From Aquilaria yunnanensis (lineage: Eukaryota; Streptophyta; Magnoliopsida; Malvales; Thymelaeaceae), in NCBI GenBank assembly GCA_039654915.1, contig CM077597.1, positions 36,926,001-36,990,000 of the forward strand: DNA of 64,000 nucleotides. The letters are read 5' to 3'. Numbering within the stretch: the first letter of the stretch is position 1; the number at the start of each line of letters is the position of its first letter. Under the pieces are notes generated by a model. That model was not told the DNA's origin, searched no databases, and saw nothing but the letters and a program-made list of their open reading frames with translations. Below, in pieces: positions 32,216 to 42,577 of this stretch. The position numbers and the translations under genes were made by a program.

Positions 32216-32235
32216 ATTGGCGATGCGTCGCCAAT
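32216..32235 (+). repeat. Decayed palindrome of the Fam-1 type
   Basis: ATTGGCGATGCGTCGCCAAT differs from the perfect Fam-1 palindrome by one C-to-T change at a CpG. A second, weaker unit follows at about 32248-32267. Confidence 0.7.
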
Positions 32236-32908
32236 TTCGTGCACCAGTTCGCGACACATCACCAATTGTGCAAATGTGGTCCGAACATTACCAACTGTGG
32301 CAATGCGTCATCACAGACAAGATGGCAGAATTTTTCACATTTTGCTATGGTAATCGAGGTGAGACCTAGGGGAGTTCTTAGAGTGCTTTGGGGCCTAAGT
32401 ATGCTGGGGGTACTCCGAGACTTTCGAAAGTCCCTCAAGACTTAAGTGTTTCCTTAAGGTTTGAATGATTTTGTGGTTGCTTGAGCCATAAGCTAGGAAA
32501 CTAGTTGCAAATGAGCATAACTAAGTACCATTAGCTTGGGTGAAAGGTTTAGAACCCTTGGCGACCTAGCCGTGCTGTAGCCACGAGGTTGCAAGGTGAA
32601 ACCTTAGTGTACCCTATCTATAAGGTCTAAATGGCCTAGTCTACAATAATCCCACCGTAATTCCCCTACATAACATACTAAAGGAGAGGTTCAACTGGTG
32701 ATTTATCACTAGCTAGGCTGGCAAGCGCAGCTTGCTAGTAGGCAAGGCAATGCCTTGTAATTTAAGGACAAGGATGAGGAGGGTCTCAAGGGACCTAAAT
32801 ATATGTATATATTAGACCCTCAGGTTGATGAGCTCACAGAAGGTTACATATGTTATCATATATGGTGTCCTTAGTAATTTTCTTGCAGGTACTCTAAAGA
32901 CCCCTTAC

Positions 32909-32927
32909 TGAGAATGTTATCTTCTCA
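32909..32927 (+). repeat. LTR stem-loop, Fam-1-like solo LTR
   Basis: TGAGAA, loop TGTTATC, TTCTCA, in CCCCTTAC...CTCCC, preceded by TTTTCTTGCAGGTA and followed by TATGTTGTGCAG. Confidence 0.7.
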
Positions 32928-33593
32928 CTCCCTAGTTATGTTGTGCAGATTTAGAAGTTGTTGGGTTGGGTAACTGTTGAGGGTTATTGCGATAGTGGCT
33001 TTTTGTGCACAGGCATTCCACTTGAGAATCCTTGTGATTCTGGTCTACATGAGTGTGCTTGAGTAGTTTGTTGGTCAAGTAACAGTACTAACTAGAATAT
33101 TCCTCTTGTTGCAGAGCCTAGTAGCACTGGACAAGGGTTTTTGAGCCTCGCCACTAGGATACACATCCAAGGTGGGAGTTAGTTAAATAAGATATCAGGA
33201 GAGGCTTGTATATATATAGTACTCTAGTTGCCTCCATAGTCTATGTTATGAAGAGTCCTAGACTCTAGGGTTGCTCTTGGGTGAGGGCATTAGTCTACTC
33301 TATGTATGAATACTCCCACGAGTTGTTATGTGTAGTAAACTTACATAAATGTTGATTTTGTATGCTTTGGCTATTTGTACTAATTTTTTGTTGAAATTAC
33401 TTGGCCAAGTTAATGTTTTATGTTTTTATTAATCCAAGTCAAAGCATGAAAAGCAACCATCCTGCATATTCTAGGATAATCAACTAGTATCATGGGATTT
33501 TAATCCGCACACATATACAACTAGCCAATTGCAACCACTGTGAGACCAGCCCTCACTGGGCTTCCTGGGCAGAGGCCAGGGACGGCCGTGTCA

Positions 33594-35974
33594 CAAGTGG
33601 CCTTCTTGCGCACTATGTAAACACATGCATATTGGTCCAACCATCACACACATATTCATATTTCAGGCACACTATGGCAGCAAAGAAGGAAAACACTAGC
33701 ACAAGTCTTAATCTTGGCTACCACACATTAGGCAATCTTGTTAAGTTCTAGTGACCAGCCACTGCACCTGTAACTTCCACTAATAAAATGTATCATTCTG
33801 GCCATGTACCCCCATGTTTTATTTGCTCCATTATCAAGTAGAGACTTATATAAAACCAAGGAATTTTGTTTTACATCAATAGCCCACCTATGGACCAGGT
33901 TATGGATTTTTCAAGTTGGTTACAAAATTCTGATCAAATTAACAGTAACTTAGCCAACTTTGCAACGTCATATCTTTGGCTACAGGGATCCAAATTCAGA
34001 AATTTGGAATCCAAATTCAATCTCTAGATGTTAGCTAGGTATGGTGAAAATTTCATACCAAGATTCATTCTACACAGGGAGATATAGAACTTTAAGTGCA
34101 GAGTCAAAATTCTGGTCACTTTATGACCATTTTGCCCATACAAAATTTCATAAGTGTGCAAACACTTCATTCACAATGGGAAAACCCTCCAAGGTTATCC
34201 CATATATGTCTATTACATGTAGGAAATAAATTATCTTGCATTTAACAACCATATGTGGGTAAAACAGAATTTACAAGTAAGCAGCCCATCATTCACACTT
34301 AGGCAGCGTTGCACCACATCACATACATAGCCAAAACATTACTCAAATGTTCACATACTTGTCTGATTTTACATACACTACATGTAAATGCACACATGCA
34401 CTACATAATGTTATTAAATTATCTAAATACACATGCTAAGTTATAGGAGTGCCTGAGACACAATGGACTCCAGAACAGGATGCTGCACAGCTACTGCACA
34501 ACACAGTAAGTACCACCATTAAAAATACCAAATGTGCTCCTAAAATCACCAAAATTTCCAGATCATAACTATAAATATGGAAGTTTACGTACCTAAAATT
34601 TTAGATCAAAACTCAAACCACAAAGTTCAGTTCGAATTTGATCATTCTAATGGACCTTAAATGACAGAATTAATGGGAGTAAGTTTCATTAAGAAACTTA
34701 GTAAGGGTAGCACTTGGATTTGATAGGCAATGTAACCATCATTAAAACCTGCATCCAAAGACACTAAAATAAAAAAACCACAATGAAAATATCCAATATA
34801 GAGCATCCAAATGCAGCAGCCAAACACAAACAACAAACACATGAAATGCAGCAGCAACAATAACCATAGATTAATCAATAATACACATAATAAACATAAC
34901 CAAATCACTATGGAAGCCCTCCTCAAGCTATTGCTTGGTCTCAGGAGGATTTTAATAGTAGTTAGTACTAACTTTGGGCTCTAGAAACCCTCATTTCAGT
35001 GCCATCTTTGTGGACTTCACACTAGGTCACAGAACCTTCAATATGTGTACTCCCCTCACTAAGCTTGGTTCATCAAGCTCATGGCTCTCTTCCAAGCTTA
35101 GCCCTAGCTCCAGGGTTGCTTGAAAAATATAGAAAACAACACTTGAGAGCAAGAGAACCCTTACCTTGATGGGTATGCTGAAATTGGAGCATGATCCTAG
35201 GTGCACTCAAGCAATAGCAACAAATAGCTTCCAATTGTGCTTTCTTGACTTCAATTTCAATAAATTGCAAGTTTGAAGGTGTGGTGGCTATGGAGGAAAT
35301 GTGGCTATGTTCTTGGGCTGGAGGAGGATGAAAATGAGAGAGAGATAAGTGATTTGGCCACTTAAATTGCCTTAAATGAGCTTAAGGGCACAAAACACAC
35401 TTAACAAGCTAAACCTTGCTTTATGTCATTTTCCTTCTCACTAATTATGGTTTCTTTGCCTTAAACTCATTGGTACACATGTGCCCAAAATTTTTGACTA
35501 TTTATCAAGTCTTGGCTGTCTCCCCCATGGTGGGATAACCCCACAATTCCACCCTTAGACTTAAGTCAAAAGCTTGAACACCTTAAGGTTTACACTAAGA
35601 CATTTAGGTCCTTAATGGCTTTAGTGCTTCCTTTGTCCAAACTTGTCTTCCATAAGCAATTTGGTCTTCCAATAGCACTTTCATACGATTCATATCATTC
35701 CCATAACTCTCCAAAGCCTTTTCTAGAGAGTTTTGCAATTGAGTACCTGAATTTCGAAAACCTTACAAAAAAGTCCATAGGTTGCTTGACAAACAAGCTA
35801 TCCTTAAGGCTTTTCTTGGGGGCCAAGCTACCAACGTGGAACACTTTTAAGGAGGTGTTGATCAAGCCTTTTACCCCCCACATTTCAATCACTAAGGTGA
35901 GAATTACACAATATAATGGTTTTTAGACCTTTATGCCACACTTGTAATTCTCCCACTTTTGTGAGGTGGTAACA
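33594..35974 (-). mobile_element. Fam-5 5' LTR of minus-strand element
   Basis: On the minus strand it starts TGTTACCACCTCACAAAAG and runs left until the solo LTR at 33593; a few bases of it remain at 31159-31166. About 110 bp of its end, present at 25202-25311 in the other LTR, are deleted. It keeps the stem-loop (34680-34700). The element's target duplication GAATG follows at 35975-35979. Confidence 0.85.
34680..34700 (-). repeat. LTR stem-loop, Fam-5 form (minus-strand copy)
   Basis: TAAGTTTC, loop ATTAA, GAAACTTA: eight perfect pairs. The loop differs from the plus-strand copies at 44025-44046 and 50731-50752, while the stem is identical. Confidence 0.75.
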
Positions 35975-35979
35975 GAATG

Positions 35980-37432
35980 GGGCTGAGGTGTCTGGTTGGC
36001 TTCCAAGCCAAGGATGCCTAGATGACCTATGATTAAGTAGTACATTGCAACTCAACTAGGACCCTATAGGTGCTTTAGGCATGGGGTGAGTTCTGGGGCC
36101 GAGAAGCAAGTGTACTAAAGATATGCCTAGTGAGCTAATCCGGTATATGTAGGATGTTGGGCTCTGAGTGCAGAGAAGGGAAAAGACTTAGTGTGTAGGC
36201 TTCAAGCACCTAGGATACTCTGAGTGGAGCATATGAAGCATCAAGACCTTTGGCTTAGGTAGCATGTTGTTAAGTTAGTCACCGGATGCTAGGAGGCGTA
36301 AACCAAGGGGGCACGAACGATGCCCAAAGCCTACTAACTACCTGGAGGTCTTGGCATTCATGCTAAAGAAGTCATCTTTAGTAGGCATGTGGGTGTAAGA
36401 GATTCCAAAGTAGAGAGGGTGGTAGGGATTTAGTGCTCGGGTAGTGAATAAATATCTTGGTTAGTGCTCTAGTATACTCGATGCTTATGGGCTATCCGAG
36501 GGGAGCATCGAAGACTCATATTCTAGGGTTTATTGAGACATACCATTCTCGGTAAGTCATTTATTGGAAGAGCCCTAGAGTATAGTGGAGCTTGGAATGG
36601 AGTACACCTTAAGGGTGCTAGTGGTGTATGTGGCAAGGCCATAGTACACTAGTGACACACTTAGTCTAGTGATCATTGGATGTTGCCGGGTACCAAACCT
36701 AGAGTAAGGAACTGTTTTGTGGGAGATGGTAGATAAGCCGTATGCTCATCAATCTAGCTTGTGCTAAGTGGCTTGGTATAGAGAGTTTGGGTGCCAAACC
36801 TAGAGAAAATGTTTTTCAGTATGAGTGTTAATAGACAAGTTGAACTTGTTAAGTTAGTTTACACTAGCAGGTTTGGCACAGAAGAGAAAGATGAGGAAGT
36901 TGGTTGGTTCCGAGCACTAAGTAAGTCACTACTAGCGTAAGGTTAGTGGACAAGTTTTCAAAACTTGTTAAGCTAACTTGCACTAGGAAGCTTGGGCTTA
37001 GAGATTACTGTTGAAGAGTTATGGTCACCAAATTCACCAGGACAAGTTAAGTAGTCGGGTATCCTTCAGTAGCACTATCCGTTGTAGTTGTAAACAACAA
37101 TACCATAGTCTTCAACGGTGGAATTGTGCAAAGGCACTTTGAACCGCATAAGGTTAGGCAAAGGTGGGTAGGATAGTTGGCAGTTCTTAGTTTGTTGTTT
37201 GGTTTGAGCACAAAGTATGGCACTAGCCATAGTACCTATACAAGACAGGACCCAATTCGAGTGCCGGAGGGCATTAAGTAAGTGAGTCGGGTAGTTTGGC
37301 GCCAAGTGAGTCATTGTGAGAATGGCACCTCTTGGTAGGTTTAGTTGGGATACGGTGGCACCATATCCTACGGTAACACCTCAAGGTGGGGAGATTGAAT
37401 TTGGAGGACCAAATTCTCCAAAGTAGGGAGAA
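35980..37432 (+). mobile_element. Fam-3 interior, right part, with polypurine tract
   Basis: Continues the non-coding interior of 22634-25196 after the Fam-5 element. No pol domain is visible. It ends GGAGGACCAAATTCTCC, AAAGTAGGGAGAA, then the TG of the 3' LTR; similar GGAGGACCAAA text precedes the polypurine tract in coding families, so a short vestige of the pol end may persist. Three diverged units of about 115-120 bp, two with palindromes, lie at 36676-37010. Confidence 0.65.
36676..37010 (+). repeat. Diverged triplicate of about 115-120 bp with palindromes
   Basis: Common landmarks: ACCAAACCTAGAG or GCCAAACCTAGAG (36691, 36793) and a GCTTG-rich end (GGCTTGGTATAGAGA, GGTTTGGCACAGAAGA, AGCTTGGGCTTAGAGA). 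Unit 2 holds the palindrome ACAAGTTGAACTTGT (36835-36849), unit 3 the longer ACAAGTTTTCAAAACTTGT (36950-36968). Each is followed by TAAGTTAG or TAAGCTAA. Confidence 0.55.
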
Positions 37433-39748
37433 TGTTACAGCCCTCTTAGTAGGAAGCACATTTAAGGCATATAAATTAATAAATCACTAATTTAATACCT
37501 CATTTTAAAATCATTTTGTACGGTCAAGCAAGTTAGTTAAGTTTCATTAGGTTCCGAGGAGAGTATGGCATCAAAAGAGGTTTTGGGGCAAAATGGTAAT
37601 TTTGCAACCTAAGGTGTCAGGCCTTGTCCCGAGAGTAAAAAACATGTTTTGAAACCTCACCGTTGCTTAGCAACCAAATTTTCACTAAGTGTTAAAGGTT
37701 TGACCAAAGTTTTGACCAAGAGCTATTATTTTGGGAAGGGGGCATTTTGACAAACTTATTAAAGCTTGAGGGCTTGTTGGAAAATGATGTTTCAAAACTT
37801 GGTAAAGTGCTTTGGCTACCACATTTCTTCATTTTTCTAGCCAAACCCGAGCTCCTTCTTGCCTACTTGATTTCTTCTTCAATTCCCACTCAAATTCAAG
37901 AGTTCCTAGTGAAAATCAAAGGTTCCAAGGGTGACTAAGCAATGGCTGGCTTGTTTCAAGGAAGTTATGTGCTTTGGAAGCTTGTAATCACATTTTCTAG
38001 CTAGGGCTTTCTTTTTATGCAAGGGGTAACTCAATTTTCTTGTTGTTTCTTAGTTGGTTTGGCCCCTAGTTGCTTGGCTTTTGGTTGGGTTCTATTAATT
38101 TGATGGGATTTGGTTGGAATTGCTTGGAACCTAGGTAAAATCTTAATGGAGCTTGTTCTTGGAGTTTGATTGCTTGATCATTGCTTGTAGCTTGGAATTG
38201 AAGTAAGGGATTTATGATTCATACTCATTTTATGCCATTCATAGGTTGTTTGTGGTGAAATTCTTGTGAATTTGATGATTGGCATTAGTTGTCGAGGGAG
38301 ATGTTCATGATGGACTAGTTAAGTTCCCAAGCTTAGTGTGATGTTTGTGTGTTTTGCAAGCTTGGAATGAATGGTGCATTAGGGCCTAGGAGGTGTGTTT
38401 TTCAAGTTTGTAAAGTGGGATGGTGTCCCAAACTTGTTTGGGAGCCTTTGGAAGCCTCCAAAGAGGTTTAGGAGGATTTTCTGGGATCATGGCACAGGGC
38501 TCTACCGCCTCAGCTCCCAAGGTACATTTTTTTTATCCATGGAGCAAGGTGCTACTAGTGCCTAGGCCTCAGTGGCACTTCTCCTGGCTCCTAGGTGCTA
38601 GCACTTGACAACTTGGACATGTTGTGGGGCTTTCACCATAACTTTTCATTTGGGCATCGGATTGAGGCAGTTCATGATTCCACACGAACCTAAGACAGAG
38701 AACTACCATTTTCTCACATTTACAAAACCTGGATGTGCCCAAGTTTAGGTTCATTTTAGTTCAAAGTGAAGGCATGTTTGGCCATAATAGAGTACCATTA
38801 GTCGGGGGCAAGGTTACTGTAATTGAGAGCCTAGCCAAGTATTTGGGTTTGAGGTTCCAATGTTGAAACCTTAGTGCACCTAGGGGGGTGGTTTTGAATA
38901 ATCTAGTCAATGAGTCCAACCATGGCCATTACTACTCCACTAGTGTGAACCAGGTAATGGCTGATAGGTTGTGCCTTGAGTGAAGGTTTAGTGCACCAGT
39001 ATCCTAGGCAAGATTACTTGAGGTGTAAGTGAAAACCTAGCACTCTTGGTATGGGTTTACGGTGGAAGCTTAGTGCACAAGTGACCTAGGGAAGTTTTAG
39101 GACTTAAGGCACTATGTGGAGGCTTAGTACACCTAGTGAGTTCCATTGAGCTCAAGCAAGGCGTATCCACCATGTTCACCTGCACAACAATTAAGGGAAG
39201 GTTAAACTTGTTGCTTCAGTAAGCTAAGGCTTACTAGGAGTGAGTTAGGGGCCAGAACTCACTAGGCATGGAGTGACGCCCATGAGAGGACTAGGAGGAG
39301 GAGGGATCCCAAGGGACCTAGAAATATGTGCATATGTTAGACCCTCACATCGTATGAGCTCGCAGTTGATTACATATACGTATATATATGTTGTCCTCAG
39401 TGTTTTCTTTGTAGGTTGAAGATGCCTTACTGAGAATCTTGGGATTCTCACTCCTTTAATTTTATGTTGAGCAGATACAGGGGTTCTTGGACCCGACAAT
39501 CATTGAGGGTTGTCGTGGTGGTTCCGTTAGAGGCATATCACTTTGAGAATCGTTGAGATTCTAGTTTCTTTGGTTGCTTGTTGGTTAAGCTACATTACTA
39601 ACTTCTGTTTTCTTGGCCACAGAGGCTAGTAAGCACATGGAGGATCATTGAGGCTTGCCACCGAGATCTCTCATCTAAGGTGGAAGCTAATTGATTGGAT
39701 CTCAATAGTACTAGCCCTATGCATGTATAATTTATGGTAATGGCCTCC
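37433..39748 (+). mobile_element. Fam-3 3' LTR, left part
   Basis: Starts TGTTACAGCCCTCTTAGTAGG after the polypurine tract and aligns with 19957-22250. At 39744-39748 (CCTCC) it is cut by the Fam-4 solo LTR. Its stem-loop, 39431-39450, is better preserved than in the 5' LTR. The LTR pair differs by several percent by eye, so Fam-3 is clearly older than the Fam-1 insertion. Confidence 0.85.
39431..39450 (+). repeat. LTR stem-loop, Fam-3 3' LTR
   Basis: TGAGAAT, loop CTTGGG, ATTCTCA: seven perfect pairs, in CTTAC...CTCC. Confidence 0.7.
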
Positions 39749-42190
39749 TATTACCACCTCAACAAATGGGAAAATTATAGCATAAAGGCATAATGGTTAA
39801 AACTATTATATAGTGTAATTCTCATGATAGTGAATAAAATGTGAGGGGTAAAGTGAATAATCTACACCTCCCTAAAAGATTACAATGGTTACTTGGTACT
39901 AAAGGGAGCCCTAAAGGATTGCTTGTTTTACAAGTAATCTATGGGTCTTATTGCAAGATTTCAAGACTTGGGTATTCAATTGTAAAACTTTAAAAGAGAG
40001 ATTTTGGAAGGATTTGAATGGTATGGAAGTAATTTTAGGAGGCTAAATTGCATAAAGGAAACAAAAGCTATTATTCAAGAACCTATGACAATTAGGTATA
40101 CAATTGTTCACAAAAATAACTTAAGGATGAGATGATTTTTTATAAGAGTTAAAGGTGGCCATTTCTAGCATCATCCTAGCCTTTTATTTCCAGGTTCTGA
40201 GGTAAAAAAGGTGGGCTAAAGATTAGGTAAAAAATTCTTTGCTTAAGACATACTTATAGTGACCTAAGTGAGGGTTAAGGTTAAACTAATCGAGTCAAGT
40301 AAAATATCTTGATTTCTTGCCATTTCTTGCCCATTTTCATCCCACACTAGGCACAACCTATTCCTTAGCTCCTGCATAAGCTTCCATAGCCACCATAGCT
40401 CAATCTCCCAAGAAATCACAAAGTAAGGCAATCAGATGCAACAAGAAAGAGAAAAACCCTAGTTTTTGGGTTTATTGTGTATCTCTTGAAGATTTTAGCC
40501 TTCACAGCTTAGGTAAGGGTTTTATCTTCATGTTTCATATTTTTACTGTTATAAGATGATGATCATGCATCCATGAAGCTAAGATCATGCTTGGAAGAGT
40601 GCAAAAAGCTCAAGGAACCAAGTATGGGTTAAGGGGGAGTGCATGAACAAGGTTCCAGCCTTACTATTTTTCATGCACTAAGATGGTAGTGTTTACAGGG
40701 GTTTCTAGAGCCCAAGTTAGTACTAACTAAGACCAATTAACCTCCTAAGACCAAGCATTAGCTTGAGGAGGGCTGCCATAGTGATTACATATTGCTGCCA
40801 GCATTGCATTTGATTGGGTTATGTTTGTTTGTGGATTTGGATGGCTATATTTTTGTATATGTGCTTGGTTTTTTGTGTTTTTATGTCTTTTTATTTCAGG
40901 TATGTTGCTGGTAATTCATGTTTCTAATGATAAGCCCTTACTAAGTGTCTTCAAAGAGACTTACCCCTTTTCTGTCCATTTCCAGAACACCTGAAAGAGA
41001 TCATTCAAAATAGTAGCTGTCATTTGAATTTCTCTGTGAAATTTCTGATATATTAACTTCCATATGTTTAGTTATAAACTTTAAATTTTCAAGATTTTTG
41101 GAGCACATTATCTATTTTTAGTAATGGTACTTTCTGCCTTACGCAGCAGCTGATCCCTTCAAGTTTCTAGAGTGCTTAGTGCTTTTGAGGTTCTCCAAGA
41201 AGCTTAGTGTACGTATTAACTAAGTTATTGTCATGTATGTATTGCATAAATTCATGTAAATGATCTGGGTATGTTGTATGTGTAGTGTGAGAAGGATATA
41301 TGGATCAATGGAGTGTGGTTTAAAGTGTGTATACAATGCTGTCCATATGGTGTTTATGGGCTGTTTTGATGGCATTTTTATGAATGATGGTTATAATGGC
41401 TATAAATTCAGGGGAATTGTTTTCCCATGTGTATAAGACATATATGGACAATATCAAGTGGGTTTTTCACCTTGAAATGAAGTGTACGAATATTATGAAA
41501 TTTTGTATGGGCAAAATGGTCAATAGTGGCTAAAATTTGGTACCCTTGTACTTCAGCTGCCATAATTTTCTGTAGATAAAGAATTTTTCTATGAAATTTT
41601 GACCATACTTATAACACTTCAAGAGGAATAACTTGGCTTTTGAATCACTAGATTTTGATCCTTATAGCCAGAGTTATTGCCTTTCAAAATTGGATGATTT
41701 TGTTGAGCACTGTTCATATGATCATTTTTACCCGGTTAAGTGTAAAATCCATAATTATAAACTTAGATGGATTTAATGTATCAAACCTATTTCCCTATGA
41801 AGGTTTTAGTGTATTAAAGGGTTTAAAATCTTTAGGGCATAGGAGAACATGGGTAGAATTTGAGTTGGACATGATGTGAAAGTTTGGACACATAAAATGT
41901 GTACCAATAGCACCATGTGTGCATATGATTGTACATGCACTTGGGGATTTTACTCAAATTCCATATTGGCCAGGAATAAAGAATTTCACTGTCATCATTA
42001 CTTCTATAGGAAATTGTATGTGAATATATGTGTGATGGTGGGACCAATATACACATTTTTGCATAATGACCAAGAGGGCCACTTGGGTAAACACAGTGCG
42101 CATGTTCTGCTTGGCCTACAGGACATGTACTGCCCGGGGCTTAAGCTCACCAAATTTAATCACTGTATGCAAACACTCAGAGTGGTAACA
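39749..42190 (+). mobile_element. Fam-4 solo LTR (2442 bp)
   Basis: Perfect target duplications CCTCC at 39744-39748 and 42191-42195. Removing it restores text matching 22240-22260. It starts TATTACCACCTC (TG mutated to TA) and ends CAGAGTGGTAACA. The same LTR, inverted, is at 61378-63846, and a piece at 51936-52925. The stem-loop at 40942-40963 has one mismatch. No coding domain is present. Confidence 0.88.
40942..40963 (+). repeat. LTR stem-loop, Fam-4 form
   Basis: TAAGTGTCT, loop TCAA, AGAGACTTA: eight pairs and one G-G mismatch. It is followed by CCCCTTTTCTGTCCATTTCCAG. The minus-strand Fam-4 LTR has its own version at 62596-62617. Confidence 0.65.
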
Positions 42191-42195
42191 CCTCC

Positions 42196-42422
42196 AATGT
42201 GTATGAATGGAGTTATCGACACTAGGGTTCCCTTTTGGTGTAGGGCATAGTCTATAGTTGTTTAAATGCCCACACACAGTTAATTATGTGTAGGATTCAT
42301 GTTGATGCTATAAAATTTTTGTATGCTTTGACTCTTTGAACATTGGTTATTATGAAAATTTATAGGCTACATAAATGTTTTATAATTTTATACTTGCTTA
42401 AGTCAAAGCAACTTTCTCATGC
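42196..42422 (+). mobile_element. Fam-3 3' LTR, right part, truncated
   Basis: Continues the LTR after the Fam-4 insertion (GTGTATGAATGGAGTTATCG to AGTCAAAGCA...CATGC) and aligns with 22256-22490. The last 130 bp or so of the LTR and the right target duplication are missing; Fam-5 pol sequence follows at once. Confidence 0.78.
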
Positions 42423-42577
42423 AAACAACTTATTCCCATTGTTAAGTTCAGTGGTCACACCACTCTGAAAGAGAAGCAACTTGGGAAATTGAAAGTGACC
42501 ATATGGAAAGGTATCCTGAAGAATACTCGAAGCTAAAGGCTATTTTGGAGGACCAAAATTTTTAAGGGGGGGAGGAT
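42423..42577 (+). pseudogene. Fam-5 chromodomain end and polypurine tract, upstream copy
   Basis: Text for KVQWSHHSEREATWE-type chromodomain end and KRYPEEYSKLKAILEDQNF, followed by TTTTTAAGGGGGGGAGGAT just before the LTR at 42578. It matches 49122-49276 nearly base for base. As it precedes the 5' LTR of the next element, the LTR is shared by two units in tandem. Its left edge is a break against the Fam-3 LTR. Confidence 0.82.

Larger units (their letters stand above)
31167..33593 (+). mobile_element. Fam-1-like solo LTR (2427 bp)
   Basis: TGTTATGACTCTCCTAGTAG to GGGACGGCCGTGTCA, with target duplications CAAGT at 31162-31166 and 33594-33598. It is related to the Fam-1 LTRs throughout: CGAGG...GGCAAAATGGTAATTTTGC, one near-perfect palindrome at 32216-32235, a TATA-like run near 32800 and the stem-loop at 32909-32927. 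It has diverged well beyond the Fam-1 pair. No internal region is present. It lies at the deletion junction of the minus-strand Fam-5 element. Confidence 0.88.
25202..35974 (-). mobile_element. Full-length Fam-5 gypsy element, minus strand, with two nested solo LTRs
   Basis: The target duplication GAATG lies at 25197-25201 and 35975-35979. The element has a 3' LTR on the left (25202-26588), degenerate pol and gag (26589-31158) and a 5' LTR on the right (31159-31166 plus 33594-35974). Nested insertions: Fam-7 solo LTR 26735-28149 and Fam-1-like solo LTR 31167-33593. It lacks RNase H and the integrase core, and the gag start with the 5' LTR end is deleted. The closest relative is the plus-strand element 42578-51935. 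It sits in the Fam-3 interior. Confidence 0.88.
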
